From Actinobacteria bacterium IMCC19121 (lineage in GTDB: Bacteria; Actinomycetota; Actinomycetes; Nanopelagicales; Nanopelagicaceae), in the NCBI GenBank assembly GCA_002284895.1, contig CP015605.1, forward strand, positions 1,116,001 through 1,180,000: 64,000 bases of DNA. The letters run 5' to 3'. The position numbers were made by a program, and so were the translations under genes. The notes beneath the pieces are model-generated. The model had not been told where the DNA came from. It worked only from the letters and a program-made list of their open reading frames with translations, and ran no database searches. Each line of letters begins with the position of its first letter. Within the stretch, counting starts at the first letter, position 1. This document shows, in pieces, positions 54,927-63,608 of this stretch.

Positions 54927-55855
54927 CACTTGCCCCAGAAGGTCGCAAACTAATCCGCATTGAAGCACGCAATGCTGCTGTGCCTATTGAGCGAAAACCT
55001 GAATGGATTAAGACCAAGGCGCATATGGGCCCTGAGTACACACGTCTGCAAAGCTTGGTTAAATCAGAAGGCCTTCACACAGTCTGTCAAGAAGCAGCGT
55101 GTCCAAACATCTTTGAATGTTGGGAAGACAAAGAAGCAACATTTTTGATCGGTGGCGACAAGTGCACACGCCGTTGCGACTTTTGCAATATTGATACAGG
55201 CAAACCAGATGCACTAGATCGTGAAGAGCCCCGTAAGGTTGCAGAATCTGTTAAAGCTATGGGACTTAAGTACGCAACAATCACTGGCGTTACACGTGAT
55301 GATCTACCTGATGAAGGCGCTTGGCTCTATGCCGAAACTATTCGAATGGTCCATGAGCTAAATCCAGGTACTGGCGTTGAAATGTTGGCCCCTGATTTTC
55401 ACGCAAAGGCTGAGCTGCTCAATGAAATCTTTGAAACTCGCCCTGAAGTCTTTGCCCACAATTTAGAAACGGTTCCTCGAATCTTCAAAAGAATCCGTCC
55501 AGCATTTACTTATGAAAAGTCTTTGACTGTTATCTCGATGGCACGAGATTTTGGCTTAGTTACTAAATCAAATCTTATTCTTGGTTTGGGTGAGACTCGC
55601 GAGGAAGTTACTCAAGCACTCGTGGATTTACATGATGCAGGGTGTGACTTAATCACCATTACTCAGTATCTACGTCCAACAAATCGCCATCACCCCGTTG
55701 AGCGTTGGGTTAAACCCGAAGAGTTCGTTGAGCTTTCAAAAGAGGCAACTGATATTGGATTCCTTGGAGTCATGAGTGGACCACTTGTCCGTTCTAGCTA
55801 TCGCGCGGGTCGCCTCTATAAGCAGGCAACGGATGCGAAGGCAGCTCGTGGCTGA
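54923..55855 (+). CDS. lipA: Lipoyl synthase LipA
   Basis: A radical SAM enzyme of about 310 residues that inserts two sulfurs into octanoyl groups. Auxiliary cluster cysteines are in [12 protein letters not shown] near 54, and the radical SAM CxxxCxxC is CTRRCDFC near 79. The sequence ends [14 protein letters not shown], the conserved C-terminal block with the Ser ligand. ATG 54923 forms ATGA with the lipB stop; a GTG at 54917 is less likely. The acyltransferase gene overlaps its end by 8 bases. Confidence 0.96.
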   Translation: MTLAPEGRKLIRIEARNAAVPIERKPEWIKTKAHMGPEYTRLQSLVKSEGLHTVCQEAACPNIFECWEDKEATFLIGGDKCTRRCDFCNIDTGKPDALDREEPRKVAESVKAMGLKYATITGVTRDDLPDEGAWLYAETIRMVHELNPGTGVEMLAPDFHAKAELLNEIFETRPEVFAHNLETVPRIFKRIRPAFTYEKSLTVISMARDFGLVTKSNLILGLGETREEVTQALVDLHDAGCDLITITQYLRPTNRHHPVERWVKPEEFVELSKEATDIGFLGVMSGPLVRSSYRAGRLYKQATDAKAARG

Positions 55856-56546
55856 TCTCGTCTATCCCCCAGTTATCGTAGTTATAAAGACTCTATGGAA
55901 ATATCTTGGCCTTAAGTTTGATTTCAGTGGAGAAGAAAACATTCCACGAAAAGATGGTGCAATTCTTGCCATTAATCATGTGAGTTATTTGGATTTTGCA
56001 ATCACAGGAACTGCCGCCCTTCCAACAGGCCGCTTGGTTCGATTCATGGCTAAGAAGGAAATCTTCGATCACAAATTGGCTGGACCATTGATGCGCGGAA
56101 TGCATCACATCAATGTTGATCGCAGCAACGGATCTGCATCATTTGTTGCAGCTTTGCGCGCACTTAAATCTGGTGAAATTATCGGCATCTTTCCTGAAGG
56201 AACAACTTCCACCTCTTTTGAGATTAAAGAACTGAAATCTGGAGCGGTCAGGTTGGCGATGGGTGCAGGTGTGCCAATTATTCCGACGATAATTTGGGGT
56301 AGCCAGAGAATTTGGACTAAGGGCATTAAGCGAAACCTCAAGCGCAACAATTTCCCTGTAACCGTGGTGTTTGGTGAGCCGATTTTTTATGAGCGTGGCG
56401 CAGATGTTGAGCAATCAGAGTTACATCTGCGTGAGACTTTGCTTTCTATGTTGTATCAGGTGCAAGAAAACTACCCTGATAGCCATGTGGGCCAACGTTG
56501 GGCTCCGGCCCGCCTTGGTGGAACTGCCCCTGCCCCACTAAACTAA
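55848..56546 (+). CDS. 1-acyl-glycerol-3-phosphate acyltransferase (PlsC-like)
   Basis: A glycerophospholipid acyltransferase of about 232 residues. HX4D motif NHVSYLDF near 45, FPEGTTS near 116, and a hydrophobic N-terminal segment. It probably makes phosphatidic acid, though PlsC-like paralogues can act on other lipids. The frame opens at 55776 inside lipA; GTG 55848 has AAGG 7 bases upstream and overlaps the lipA stop as GTGGCTGA, so it is chosen. Its insertion between lipA and the DUF4191 gene differs from M. tuberculosis. Confidence 0.88.
   Translation: MADLVYPPVIVVIKTLWKYLGLKFDFSGEENIPRKDGAILAINHVSYLDFAITGTAALPTGRLVRFMAKKEIFDHKLAGPLMRGMHHINVDRSNGSASFVAALRALKSGEIIGIFPEGTTSTSFEIKELKSGAVRLAMGAGVPIIPTIIWGSQRIWTKGIKRNLKRNNFPVTVVFGEPIFYERGADVEQSELHLRETLLSMLYQVQENYPDSHVGQRWAPARLGGTAPAPLN
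56539..56544 (+). promoter_or_regulatory. Putative -10 of DUF4191 gene (leaderless)
   Basis: TAAACT, 6 bases before ATG 56551, overlapping the acyltransferase stop codon. Confidence 0.45.
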
Positions 56547-56550
56547 CGCC

Positions 56551-57228
56551 ATGTTTAAGAGAAAAGCTAAAGAAAAGAAAATCAAGACTCCACGCTTTCA
56601 GACTTTCCGTGATGCCTACGCCGTCACCAAGCAGGTAAAACCTTGGATTGGCATTGCACTTGTTGCAATCTTCCTTATAACACTTGGAATCGGAATTAGT
56701 ATCGGTATCGCAGTTGATCATCCAGTCTATGTTGGCTTTATTTTCACTCCACTTTCTTTTCTAACAACTCTTCTTTTCTTTACTCGAGTTGCCGGCCGCG
56801 CAGCATATTCATCCATTGAAGGTCAGATGGGCGCTGGTGCAAGCGTATTGATGGCTATTCGTAAGGGTTGGACAACAACTCCAGCTGTGGCTGTCTCACG
56901 TAACCAAGACATGGTCCATCGCAGTGTTGGCCGCGCCGGAATTGTTCTTACCGGCGAGGGTTCACCCAACACTCTTCGCCAACTATTACAAGATGAGCAC
57001 AAAAAGACTGAACGCTTTGCTCCTGGAGTTCCAGTGATTGAAGTAATTGTTGGCGATGGTGAAGGACAAGTTTCCCTTCGTAAACTACAAAAGCATTTGC
57101 AGAAGCAACCTAAGAAGTTAACTGCCCATCAAATGCGTGAAGTTCGTGCTCGCCTAAAGGCAGTTGGCGGTTTATCTATGCCAATTCCAAAGGGTCCGAT
57201 GCCAACCCGCGCTCCAAAGATTCGCTAA
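56551..57228 (+). CDS. DUF4191 membrane protein
   Basis: A 225-residue actinobacterial protein of unknown function. It has a basic cytoplasmic start (KRKAKEKKIKTPRFQTFRDAY), two helices near 33-75, then a soluble domain with EGQMGAGASVLMAIRKGWTTTPAVAVSRNQDMVHR and a basic tail. Members sit next to lipA and before glnA across the phylum, as here. Gap to the acyltransferase is 4 bases. Confidence 0.88.
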   Translation: MFKRKAKEKKIKTPRFQTFRDAYAVTKQVKPWIGIALVAIFLITLGIGISIGIAVDHPVYVGFIFTPLSFLTTLLFFTRVAGRAAYSSIEGQMGAGASVLMAIRKGWTTTPAVAVSRNQDMVHRSVGRAGIVLTGEGSPNTLRQLLQDEHKKTERFAPGVPVIEVIVGDGEGQVSLRKLQKHLQKQPKKLTAHQMREVRARLKAVGGLSMPIPKGPMPTRAPKIR

Positions 57229-57238
57229 TACCAAACTT

Positions 57239-57964
57239 TTAAGGCGTTGGAAGTTTAATTCTCTCCCCATCGTGTAGTTGTTGATCAGGCATACCCTTTA
57301 ATACATGCACTTTGGCTTGCCCAACCACTAGCCAGTCATTCTCACCTGAACGTTTCACAATTGCTGTCAGTTCATCAACGCCTATTAAAATAGAGTTATC
57401 CGGCACATGCAGTAACACCTTTGCAGCACTCTCTGGAATCCACTTAAAGAACTTATTGAAGTGGGGTATTACACGAACCTCTGGAAGCAGATTCAGTCCT
57501 GCGGTTGGAGTTTTCTTGAGTAAACGAAAGTTAGGAATATGTGCGCTTAAAACCATAGCTCCAGCGCTGCATCCTGCAAGGGATGCTCCAGTTTTCCAAT
57601 TCTCAATAATTGCAGACCAAAGCGGGGTATCAATCAAAACTTCAGCTAAATGATGTGGGTCTCCTCCAGACATGTACATCAGAGCGCTATTTGCTACTTG
57701 ATCAACATACTTTTGATTGAAAGCATCTTCACGTGTGTAGATCGGAAGATAAGTTTCTTGCACACCAATAGCTTGTGCTTGCCTAAGACCTAACTCTTTC
57801 CAATACGACAAACGATCTGCGCTCTCGCGGCTAGCTGCAGTCGGAATTTGAAGGTATCTGGCTTCTTTGCCGTTCTTAACACCGTCTTGAACAAGTGATT
57901 TCTCAAACTCGGCCATGGCAGGTAGATATTCACCTGAACCAACAAGTGCCAGTGAGCCATTCAT
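57239..57964 (-). CDS. Type 1 glutamine amidotransferase-like / peptidase S51 family protein
   Basis: A 241-residue protein of the S51 dipeptidase/cyanophycinase fold. YMSGGDPHHL near 94 and the nucleophile elbow GCSAGAMVLS near 133 are the family motifs; the nucleophile is Ser, as in peptidase E. Its substrate may be Asp-dipeptides or another small peptide. TACACT lies 6 bases before the ATG, a leaderless start. It lies between DUF4191 and RDD genes on the minus strand. Confidence 0.83.
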   Translation of the reverse strand: MNGSLALVGSGEYLPAMAEFEKSLVQDGVKNGKEARYLQIPTAASRESADRLSYWKELGLRQAQAIGVQETYLPIYTREDAFNQKYVDQVANSALMYMSGGDPHHLAEVLIDTPLWSAIIENWKTGASLAGCSAGAMVLSAHIPNFRLLKKTPTAGLNLLPEVRVIPHFNKFFKWIPESAAKVLLHVPDNSILIGVDELTAIVKRSGENDWLVVGQAKVHVLKGMPDQQLHDGERIKLPTP

Positions 57965-57970
57965 TTGATA

Positions 57971-57976
57971 AGTGTA
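57971..57976 (-). promoter_or_regulatory. Putative -10 of S51-like gene (leaderless)
   Basis: TACACT on the minus strand, 6 bases before the ATG at 57964. Confidence 0.5.
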
Positions 57977-58008
57977 AGCGGAGTTAACTTAATTGATTAA
58001 GAAAAGTT

Positions 58009-58380
58009 CTAACCTCTTGTAAGCACCGATCCGCTTAAGCGCTCATGGATTCCGCGACCATTTTCATCAAAAGTGACTGCAGTAACAACTAAAACTAAAA
58101 GTATGGTTCGAATCAGAGCCTGGCGAATAGAAATCGCCGCCCCATCCTCAAATCGAACTACTTTCATTCCAAAAAGACGGTGACCCAGAGTTGCTCCCTG
58201 AAGGGCGATGAGAATCCAGACTTCGAAAAAGAACAGGGTTAGGACATAGAGAGAACTATTAGGGCTCATCTTGTTTACTCCCCCACTGAGCCCAGCCACG
58301 ATGGCATAACAGGCCAACCAATCAAGGGCCAGGGCGGCCATGCGGCGTCCATAGGTCGTTCGGCTGAATGCGTAGCTCAT
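58009..58380 (-). CDS. RDD family membrane protein
   Basis: A 123-residue protein with three hydrophobic segments and the RDD pattern: GRRMAALALDWLACYAIV at the start, ATLGHRLFGMKVVRFEDGA in the middle. RDD proteins are small membrane proteins of mostly unknown role. TAGGCT lies 7 bases before the ATG. Its position just upstream of glnA matches M. tuberculosis, though here it is divergent from glnA. Confidence 0.88.
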   Translation of the reverse strand: MSYAFSRTTYGRRMAALALDWLACYAIVAGLSGGVNKMSPNSSLYVLTLFFFEVWILIALQGATLGHRLFGMKVVRFEDGAAISIRQALIRTILLVLVVTAVTFDENGRGIHERLSGSVLTRG

Positions 58381-58387
58381 GGGCCCA

Positions 58388-58393
58388 AGCCTA
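58388..58393 (-). promoter_or_regulatory. Putative -10 of RDD gene (leaderless)
   Basis: TAGGCT on the minus strand, 7 bases before the ATG at 58380. Confidence 0.6.
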
Positions 58394-58505
58394 GCGCCCT
58401 TTAAATTCTTAACATGGATGTAACAGGGCAGTTAGGCCATTTTGCCTTTTGCGACTTATTCTTGGGCCACAAAGCAGAGGGCTCAAAGTCGAGAAAATCT
58501 GCGCT

Positions 58506-58524
58506 GATACACCTTTTATGTATC
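58506..58524. promoter_or_regulatory. Inverted repeat upstream of glnA
   Basis: GATACA-N7-TGTATC, ending 19 bases before the glnA ATG. It could be an operator for nitrogen control or a 5' leader hairpin. It does not match the GlnR or AmtR boxes I know. Confidence 0.4.
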
Positions 58525-58543
58525 CATGTGAATTGGGAGAAGC

Positions 58544-59974
58544 ATGTTTAAGAACTCTGCAGAAATTTTTGCATATATCAAGAAGGAAGACGTAAAGCTC
58601 GTTGACGTTCGCTTTACTGATCTTCCAGGAATCCAGCACCACTTCAACGTTCCTGTTGAATCATTTGATGAGGCCGTCTTTACAGATGGTCTGATGTTTG
58701 ATGGTTCATCAATTCGCGGATTCCAGTCAATCCATGAATCAGATATGAAACTGTTACCAGTTCCAGAATCTGCATACCTTGACCCATACCGCAAAGAGAA
58801 GACTCTGATCATCATCTTCTCTGTTCACAACCCAGTTGATAACTCTGCTTATAGTCGCGACCCACGTGGTGTGGTTGCAAAGGCAGTTGACTTCATGCGT
58901 GCACAAGGAATTGCTGACACAGCGTTCTTTGCACCAGAAGCAGAATTTTATGTTTTCGATCGCGTTCGCTTTAAGACTGATATCAACACTGCTTATCATG
59001 AGATTGATTCATATGAAGGTGCTTGGAATACAGGAATTAAGGAAGATGCTGATGGAACTCCAAACCGCGGATATCGCACTCGCGTTAAGGGTGGATATTT
59101 CCCAGTTTCTCCAACAGATCAATTTGCTGATCTTCGCGATGAGATGGTTATGCAACTTGGAAAAGTTGGCCTTCTAGTTGAGCGCTCACACCACGAAGTT
59201 GGTACAGCGGGTCAGATGGAAATTAACTACCGCTTCACAGATATTTTGACTGCAGGTGATGATGTGATGAAGTTTAAGTACGTCATCCGTAATACTGCGT
59301 GGCAGGGCGGCAAGACTGCAACATTTATGCCAAAGCCACTCTTTGGTGATAACGGTTCAGGTATGCACGTTCACCAATCACTATGGAAAGATGGCAAGCC
59401 ATTGTTCTTCGGTGATGGATACGGCGATCTTTCAGACATGGCCCGTCACTATGTCGGTGGTCTTCTCAAGCACGCACCGTCATTGCTGGCATTTACTAAC
59501 CCAACTGTTAACTCATATCGCCGCTTAGTCCCAGGTTATGAAGCACCAGTAAACCTTGTTTACTCAGCTCGTAACCGCTCTGCTTGTATCCGTATCCCAA
59601 TTACAGGATCCAATCCGAAGGCAAAGCGCATTGAGTTCCGTTGCCCAGATCCATCATCAAATCCATATCTAGCATTTGCTGCGATGTTGATGGCCGGCCT
59701 TGATGGAATCATCAATAAGATCGAACCACCTGCCCCAGTAGATAAAGACTTGTATGAGTTAACTGGCGCAGAAGCGGCAGCTATTCCACAAGTTCCAGGA
59801 TCACTTGATGAAGTACTCAACAACCTAGAGCGCGATCATGAGTTCTTGCTCAAGGGTGGAGTATTTACTAAGGATCTCATCGAGACATGGATCGAATTCA
59901 AGCGCAAGCAAGAAGTTGATTATGTTCGTTTGCGTCCGCATCCAGCTGAGTTCGAGCTGTATTTCGACATCTAA
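58544..59974 (+). CDS. glnA: Glutamine synthetase, type I
   Basis: A 476-residue enzyme that makes glutamine from glutamate and ammonia, the main nitrogen entry. [52 protein letters not shown] and [17 protein letters not shown] are all in place. The Tyr of KDLYEL near 405 corresponds to the adenylylation site of type I-beta enzymes, so control by GlnE is possible. GGGAGA precedes the ATG. A strong terminator follows. Confidence 0.97.
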   Translation: MFKNSAEIFAYIKKEDVKLVDVRFTDLPGIQHHFNVPVESFDEAVFTDGLMFDGSSIRGFQSIHESDMKLLPVPESAYLDPYRKEKTLIIIFSVHNPVDNSAYSRDPRGVVAKAVDFMRAQGIADTAFFAPEAEFYVFDRVRFKTDINTAYHEIDSYEGAWNTGIKEDADGTPNRGYRTRVKGGYFPVSPTDQFADLRDEMVMQLGKVGLLVERSHHEVGTAGQMEINYRFTDILTAGDDVMKFKYVIRNTAWQGGKTATFMPKPLFGDNGSGMHVHQSLWKDGKPLFFGDGYGDLSDMARHYVGGLLKHAPSLLAFTNPTVNSYRRLVPGYEAPVNLVYSARNRSACIRIPITGSNPKAKRIEFRCPDPSSNPYLAFAAMLMAGLDGIINKIEPPAPVDKDLYELTGAEAAAIPQVPGSLDEVLNNLERDHEFLLKGGVFTKDLIETWIEFKRKQEVDYVRLRPHPAEFELYFDI

Positions 59975-59987
59975 AAACCGCTTTAAG

Positions 59988-60019
59988 ACAAAGCCCGCAC
60001 CGATTGGTGCGGGCTTTGT
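59988..60019 (+). terminator. Intrinsic terminator after glnA
   Basis: A perfect 14-bp stem, ACAAAGCCCGCACC (59988-60001) with GGTGCGGGCTTTGT (60006-60019), loop GATT. The right arm is T-rich but no long T tract follows. It lies between the glnA stop and the nhaA promoter. Confidence 0.88.
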
Positions 60020-60034
60020 TGTATCCAGACATAG

Positions 60035-60040
60035 TAGATT
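60035..60040 (+). promoter_or_regulatory. Putative -10 of nhaA (leaderless)
   Basis: TAGATT, 6 bases before ATG 60047. It contains an in-frame TAG, so the NhaA frame cannot extend upstream. Confidence 0.6.
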
Positions 60041-60046
60041 TCTACC

Positions 60047-60844
60047 ATGTTCCTAGATGCCTTAATCGCAATCTTCTTCTTTCTAGTTGGTCTAGAGATA
60101 AAGAACGGCATTAAGGATTTTAAAACTGCCCTTGTTCCAATCGTTGCCGCTTTAGGTGGAATGCTTGTTCCTGCCGCAATCTATGTGCTCATCAATCCTG
60201 GCTCTCATGTGTGGGCAGCTTCCATGCCAACAGATATAGCCCTTGCTTTAGGTGTGCTCTCCCTATTAGGCAAGCGAGTTAACCCACATGTTCGCTTATT
60301 CCTCTTAACACTTGCAATTGCTGATGACTTATTTTCCCTCATTGTTCTTGCCATCTTCTACGGTGATGATTTAGAGCCGATTAAAGCCCTCACTACTTTA
60401 GTTGCGGCCACACTCGGATTCCTACTGCCGCTGCGCACTCATGCACTCCATAAAGTAATCAAAGTTTTAACACCAGTGTCAACCTATTTCATCGTGCCCG
60501 TTATTGTGATTGTTAATGTTCCCCTTGATATCAATATCAGCGCCTTCACTTCACAAACAACCATCGCCATCATCATCGCCAGGTCTATTGGAAAGATCAT
60601 CGGAATAACTCTCTTTGCCTGGTTAGCTTTGCGCTTTGGTGGTCATGCAAATATTGGCATTAAGGAGATCACTGGCATTGCTACTTTGGCCGGCATGGGG
60701 TTAACAGTTGCTTTAGTAATTGCCGATATCGCTGCACGCTCTGAGGTGGAGTTAGATCAAGTGCGTTTAGGGTTATTTATTTCAGCGATTATCTCTGGGC
60801 TAGCTGGATACATCTGGCTTAGAAGGACTCCTGCTCAGCTATAG
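60047..60844 (+). CDS. nhaA: Na+/H+ antiporter NhaA, shortened
   Basis: 265 residues, against 388 in E. coli. It starts at the helix 2 motif AIFFFLVGLEIKNG, so helix 1 is missing. MPTDIALALGVLSLLGKRV (Asp133 site), AIADDLFSLIVLAIFY (Asp163/Asp164) and ARSIGKIIGITLF (Lys300) are all kept. After the Asp pair the sequence goes almost directly to GFLLPLRTHALHKV, so the helix 6-7 region also seems deleted. An in-frame TAG at 60035 and a leaderless promoter fix the start, so this is no annotation error. The catalytic residues suggest a working minimal antiporter rather than a pseudogene. Confidence 0.85.
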   Translation: MFLDALIAIFFFLVGLEIKNGIKDFKTALVPIVAALGGMLVPAAIYVLINPGSHVWAASMPTDIALALGVLSLLGKRVNPHVRLFLLTLAIADDLFSLIVLAIFYGDDLEPIKALTTLVAATLGFLLPLRTHALHKVIKVLTPVSTYFIVPVIVIVNVPLDINISAFTSQTTIAIIIARSIGKIIGITLFAWLALRFGGHANIGIKEITGIATLAGMGLTVALVIADIAARSEVELDQVRLGLFISAIISGLAGYIWLRRTPAQL

Positions 60845-62240
60845 ATTTTCTCGATAGAAGAATGTGTCCTATGAAACCAATGAGCAGAGCCGCAATGACT
60901 CCAACATTTGCATAAGCCCAAGCTCCATTTTTGCCACCAATCAGAAAGAGTAAATAGCCCTGCCACGATAACCAGGAAGCGAAAGTATTTGTGACCAATC
61001 CCCAACCAATTACTGAACCAATCGCCATTAATGCAAGTGATTTTTTGTTCCACGCACCGTATCGACCCACTGGGTTATATAGATCTACCTCTGAGTAAGG
61101 ATTCTTTCGCATGATCACATCAGCCACAAAAATTGCTGACCACACTGCAACTGGCACACCTAAGGTAATAAGAAAGCCTTGAAATGGTGCAAAGAAATTA
61201 TCAGCAAACCAAACAATATAGATGGTTCCAGCCAACATGATGAGGGCATCAATTGAGGCAGCGATATGGCGCTTGACCGGTAAACCGATAGAAACAAGGG
61301 TTAATCCAGAAGAATAAAGATCAAGAATTGCACCACCCACCAAACCAAGCACTGCAACTAGTGCAAATGGAATCAGATACCAAGTTGGAAGCAAAGTAGT
61401 GAGGGCCCCAATTGGATCCATAGCAATTGCATCACTTAACTCCTTACTACTTCCAGCCAAAGCTGACCCATAGATAACTAAAACAATTGGAACCAAGGAT
61501 GCACCTAATACTGTCCACCCAACAACGGCCTTGCTGGAAACTGTTCGAGGCAAATAGCGAGAATAATCAGCTGCAGAATTCACCCACCCTAAACCAATAC
61601 CAGTAATGCCAAAGATTAAGGCACCGATAAAACCTTGTGATGTTCCATCTTTGATCGCACTTACCGCTTGCCAATTAACGCTATCGAAAGTCAGCGCAAT
61701 ATAAACAATGGTCATAACAACAGTGACAAGGGTTAACCACTTTTGAATCCTCATTATTGTTGAGAATCCAAGTACTCCCCCAACAACAGTGAGTGAGACC
61801 GCAATAACAAAACCAATAACAAGAGAAAGGTCATGATTGATGTTGCCCAGGCGAGCAAATACGGTGCCGGTAGCAAGAGTTGCTAGTGAAACTAGAACAG
61901 TCTCCCAGCCGACAAAGATCAAGTAAGAGAGAGCTCCCGGGACAATATTTCCTTTTACGCCAAAGGTTGCTCTAGATAAAATCATTGTTGGAGCATTTGA
62001 TTTTTTGCCAGCTAGAGAGCTAAAACCAACAACCAGAAAAGATAGAACTGTTCCAATAATGGCGGCCACAGTTGCCTGCCTAAATGAGATTCCAAAACCT
62101 AAGAAGAATGCACCGTAAGAGAGAGCTAGGAGTGAAACATTAGCTCCGCACCATGGCCAAAAGAGGGATCTAGCTGAACCTTTACGCTCTGACTCTTGAA
62201 TCAGGTTGGGACCGTTGAGTTCTAATTCAAAAATTGGCAT
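60819..62240 (-). CDS. NCS1 family permease (cytosine/purine/allantoin type)
   Basis: A 473-residue transporter with twelve helices. LFWPWCGANVSLLALSYGAFFLGFG, APTMILSRATFGVKGN and GIGLGWVNSAADYSRYLPR are NCS1 signatures, close to CodB and fungal-type purine-cytosine permeases. It probably imports a nucleobase with a cation. TAGACT lies 6 bases before the ATG. Its end overlaps nhaA by 26 bases. Confidence 0.88.
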   Translation of the reverse strand: MPIFELELNGPNLIQESERKGSARSLFWPWCGANVSLLALSYGAFFLGFGISFRQATVAAIIGTVLSFLVVGFSSLAGKKSNAPTMILSRATFGVKGNIVPGALSYLIFVGWETVLVSLATLATGTVFARLGNINHDLSLVIGFVIAVSLTVVGGVLGFSTIMRIQKWLTLVTVVMTIVYIALTFDSVNWQAVSAIKDGTSQGFIGALIFGITGIGLGWVNSAADYSRYLPRTVSSKAVVGWTVLGASLVPIVLVIYGSALAGSSKELSDAIAMDPIGALTTLLPTWYLIPFALVAVLGLVGGAILDLYSSGLTLVSIGLPVKRHIAASIDALIMLAGTIYIVWFADNFFAPFQGFLITLGVPVAVWSAIFVADVIMRKNPYSEVDLYNPVGRYGAWNKKSLALMAIGSVIGWGLVTNTFASWLSWQGYLLFLIGGKNGAWAYANVGVIAALLIGFIGHILLSRKSIAEQESF

Positions 62241-62246
62241 TACGAA

Positions 62247-62252
62247 AGTCTA
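62247..62252 (-). promoter_or_regulatory. Putative -10 of NCS1 permease gene (leaderless)
   Basis: TAGACT on the minus strand, 6 bases before the ATG at 62240, across the CopC gene end. Confidence 0.5.
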
Positions 62253-62768
62253 CTTCTTGATGCGCCTAACTACAGCAAAAACAATGCCGATGATGAGCAG
62301 TATTCCAACCCCATTAACAAGTAGGTTGCTTCCACTTTCTTCAGAGATTCCTGCTTCTGCCTCAGCGGCTTCTTCATCTTGAGCACTAGTAAGTGTTGGA
62401 TTTTCACCTACTGTGAAACTGTAATCGCCCTCAACTGGGTGACCATCTTCTGACACTATTCGATAGTGCACTGAAACTAACCCAGTGATGTCAGTGAGCT
62501 GAAGTCTTGTTGAAATCTTGTTTGCCTCAACAACTGATGTTGGAGATGAAATTACTTGACCCTGGTTGTCAGTAACTGTAATCAAATTGACTACGGCATT
62601 ACCTATTGTTTGCAGCTTTCCATCAAATTCTATTGAAACTTCAGCAGGTGCTGTGAGCACTTTTGAATCTGCAGCCGGAGTTGCTTGGACCATTTCTCCG
62701 TGAGCAAAAGCCGCTGTAGGAAAGACTAAAAGAGAGGCAATTGCAAGTACAAGAATTTTCTTAATCAT
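62250..62768 (-). CDS. CopC-domain copper-binding protein with C-terminal membrane anchor
   Basis: 172 residues. The signal peptide ends AFA, so the mature protein starts HGEMVQATPAADS with His at position 1, the copper ligand of CopC; a second His is in SEDGHPVEGDYSF near 112. A Glu/Ala linker and one C-terminal helix (LLVNGVGILLIIGIVFAVV) with KK anchor it outside the membrane. No CopD is adjacent. Role in copper uptake or supply to the oxidase is inferred. TAAGAT lies 6 bases before the ATG. Confidence 0.87.
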   Translation of the reverse strand: MIKKILVLAIASLLVFPTAAFAHGEMVQATPAADSKVLTAPAEVSIEFDGKLQTIGNAVVNLITVTDNQGQVISSPTSVVEANKISTRLQLTDITGLVSVHYRIVSEDGHPVEGDYSFTVGENPTLTSAQDEEAAEAEAGISEESGSNLLVNGVGILLIIGIVFAVVRRIKK

Positions 62769-62774
62769 TGAGCC

Positions 62775-62780
62775 ATCTTA
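62775..62780 (-). promoter_or_regulatory. Putative -10 of CopC-like gene (leaderless)
   Basis: TAAGAT on the minus strand, 6 bases before the ATG at 62768; overlaps the SDR stop. Confidence 0.5.
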
Positions 62781-63608
62781 GTCAAGAAAGAAGTCGAGAA
62801 GGAAATCCTTTGTTCCTGGAGTCACAGAGTACTTTTCCAGATCTGTAATTCCTTCAGTTGCGAGGACTTCATCATCTACAAAGAAATTACCTGTGCACTC
62901 TGTTGCTTTGCGATTAAAGATCGCATATGCAGCATCCGCCAAGATCTCAGGTGTGCGTCCAGCGCTTGCATCGATTCCTGGAATCATCTGAAGAGCAGCA
63001 GTATCGATAACAGTTCGTGGCCACAAGGCATTTACCGCAATACCATCACGCTTGAACTCTTCAGCCATTCCCAATACACACATACTCATGCCGTATTTGG
63101 CCATTGTGTAAGCAACGTGGTTTTTAAACCACACAGGCTTCATTGATAGCGGTGGTGACAAGTTTAAAATATGAGGATTACGACCATCGGCAGCTGATTT
63201 GCGAAGATGTGGCAAAGCAGCCTGAGAAGTTAGAAAAGTACCGCGCACGTTCACATCAAACATCAGATCAAATCGCTTAGCCGGTGTTGCATCTGTGCGA
63301 GTCAAATTAATAGCACTGGCATTATTGACCAGAATATCAATTCCACCAAAGGCCTCTGCTGCTTGATTAACTGCGGCCTCAATCTGGAGTTCATCTCGAA
63401 GATCGCATTGAATAGCAAGGGCTTTTCCACCTGCGGCTTCAATTTCAGCTGCTGCTGTGTGAATAGTTCCAGGAAGTTTTGGATTAGGGTCTGAGGTTTT
63501 TGCCGCAATAGCAACAGATGCACCATCGGCCGCGGCGCGAAGTGCAATTGCTAATCCAATACCGCGAGATCCTCCCGTTATGAATATGCGCTTTCCTGCA
63601 AGTGTCAT
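62778..63608 (-). CDS. Short-chain dehydrogenase/reductase (HSDL2-like)
   Basis: A 276-residue SDR. Cofactor motif ITGGSRGIGLAIALRAA; NNASAIN; catalytic region NLSPPLSMKPVWFKNHVAYTMAKYGM, in which Tyr and Lys of YxxxK are seen and the usual Ser is in NLSPP. The NLSPPL and HVAYTMAKYGMS pattern is that of the HSDL2/SCP-x-like group that acts on fatty-acid derivatives. Its start overlaps the enoyl-CoA hydratase stop by 4 bases, in line with a lipid role. Confidence 0.85.
   Translation of the reverse strand: MTLAGKRIFITGGSRGIGLAIALRAAADGASVAIAAKTSDPNPKLPGTIHTAAAEIEAAGGKALAIQCDLRDELQIEAAVNQAAEAFGGIDILVNNASAINLTRTDATPAKRFDLMFDVNVRGTFLTSQAALPHLRKSAADGRNPHILNLSPPLSMKPVWFKNHVAYTMAKYGMSMCVLGMAEEFKRDGIAVNALWPRTVIDTAALQMIPGIDASAGRTPEILADAAYAIFNRKATECTGNFFVDDEVLATEGITDLEKYSVTPGTKDFLLDFFLD

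Noticed and set aside
60047-60844. NhaA shortness as a start-site error or sequence truncation
   Set aside because: An in-frame TAG at 60035 blocks extension, the glnA terminator lies immediately upstream, and a promoter fits ATG 60047.
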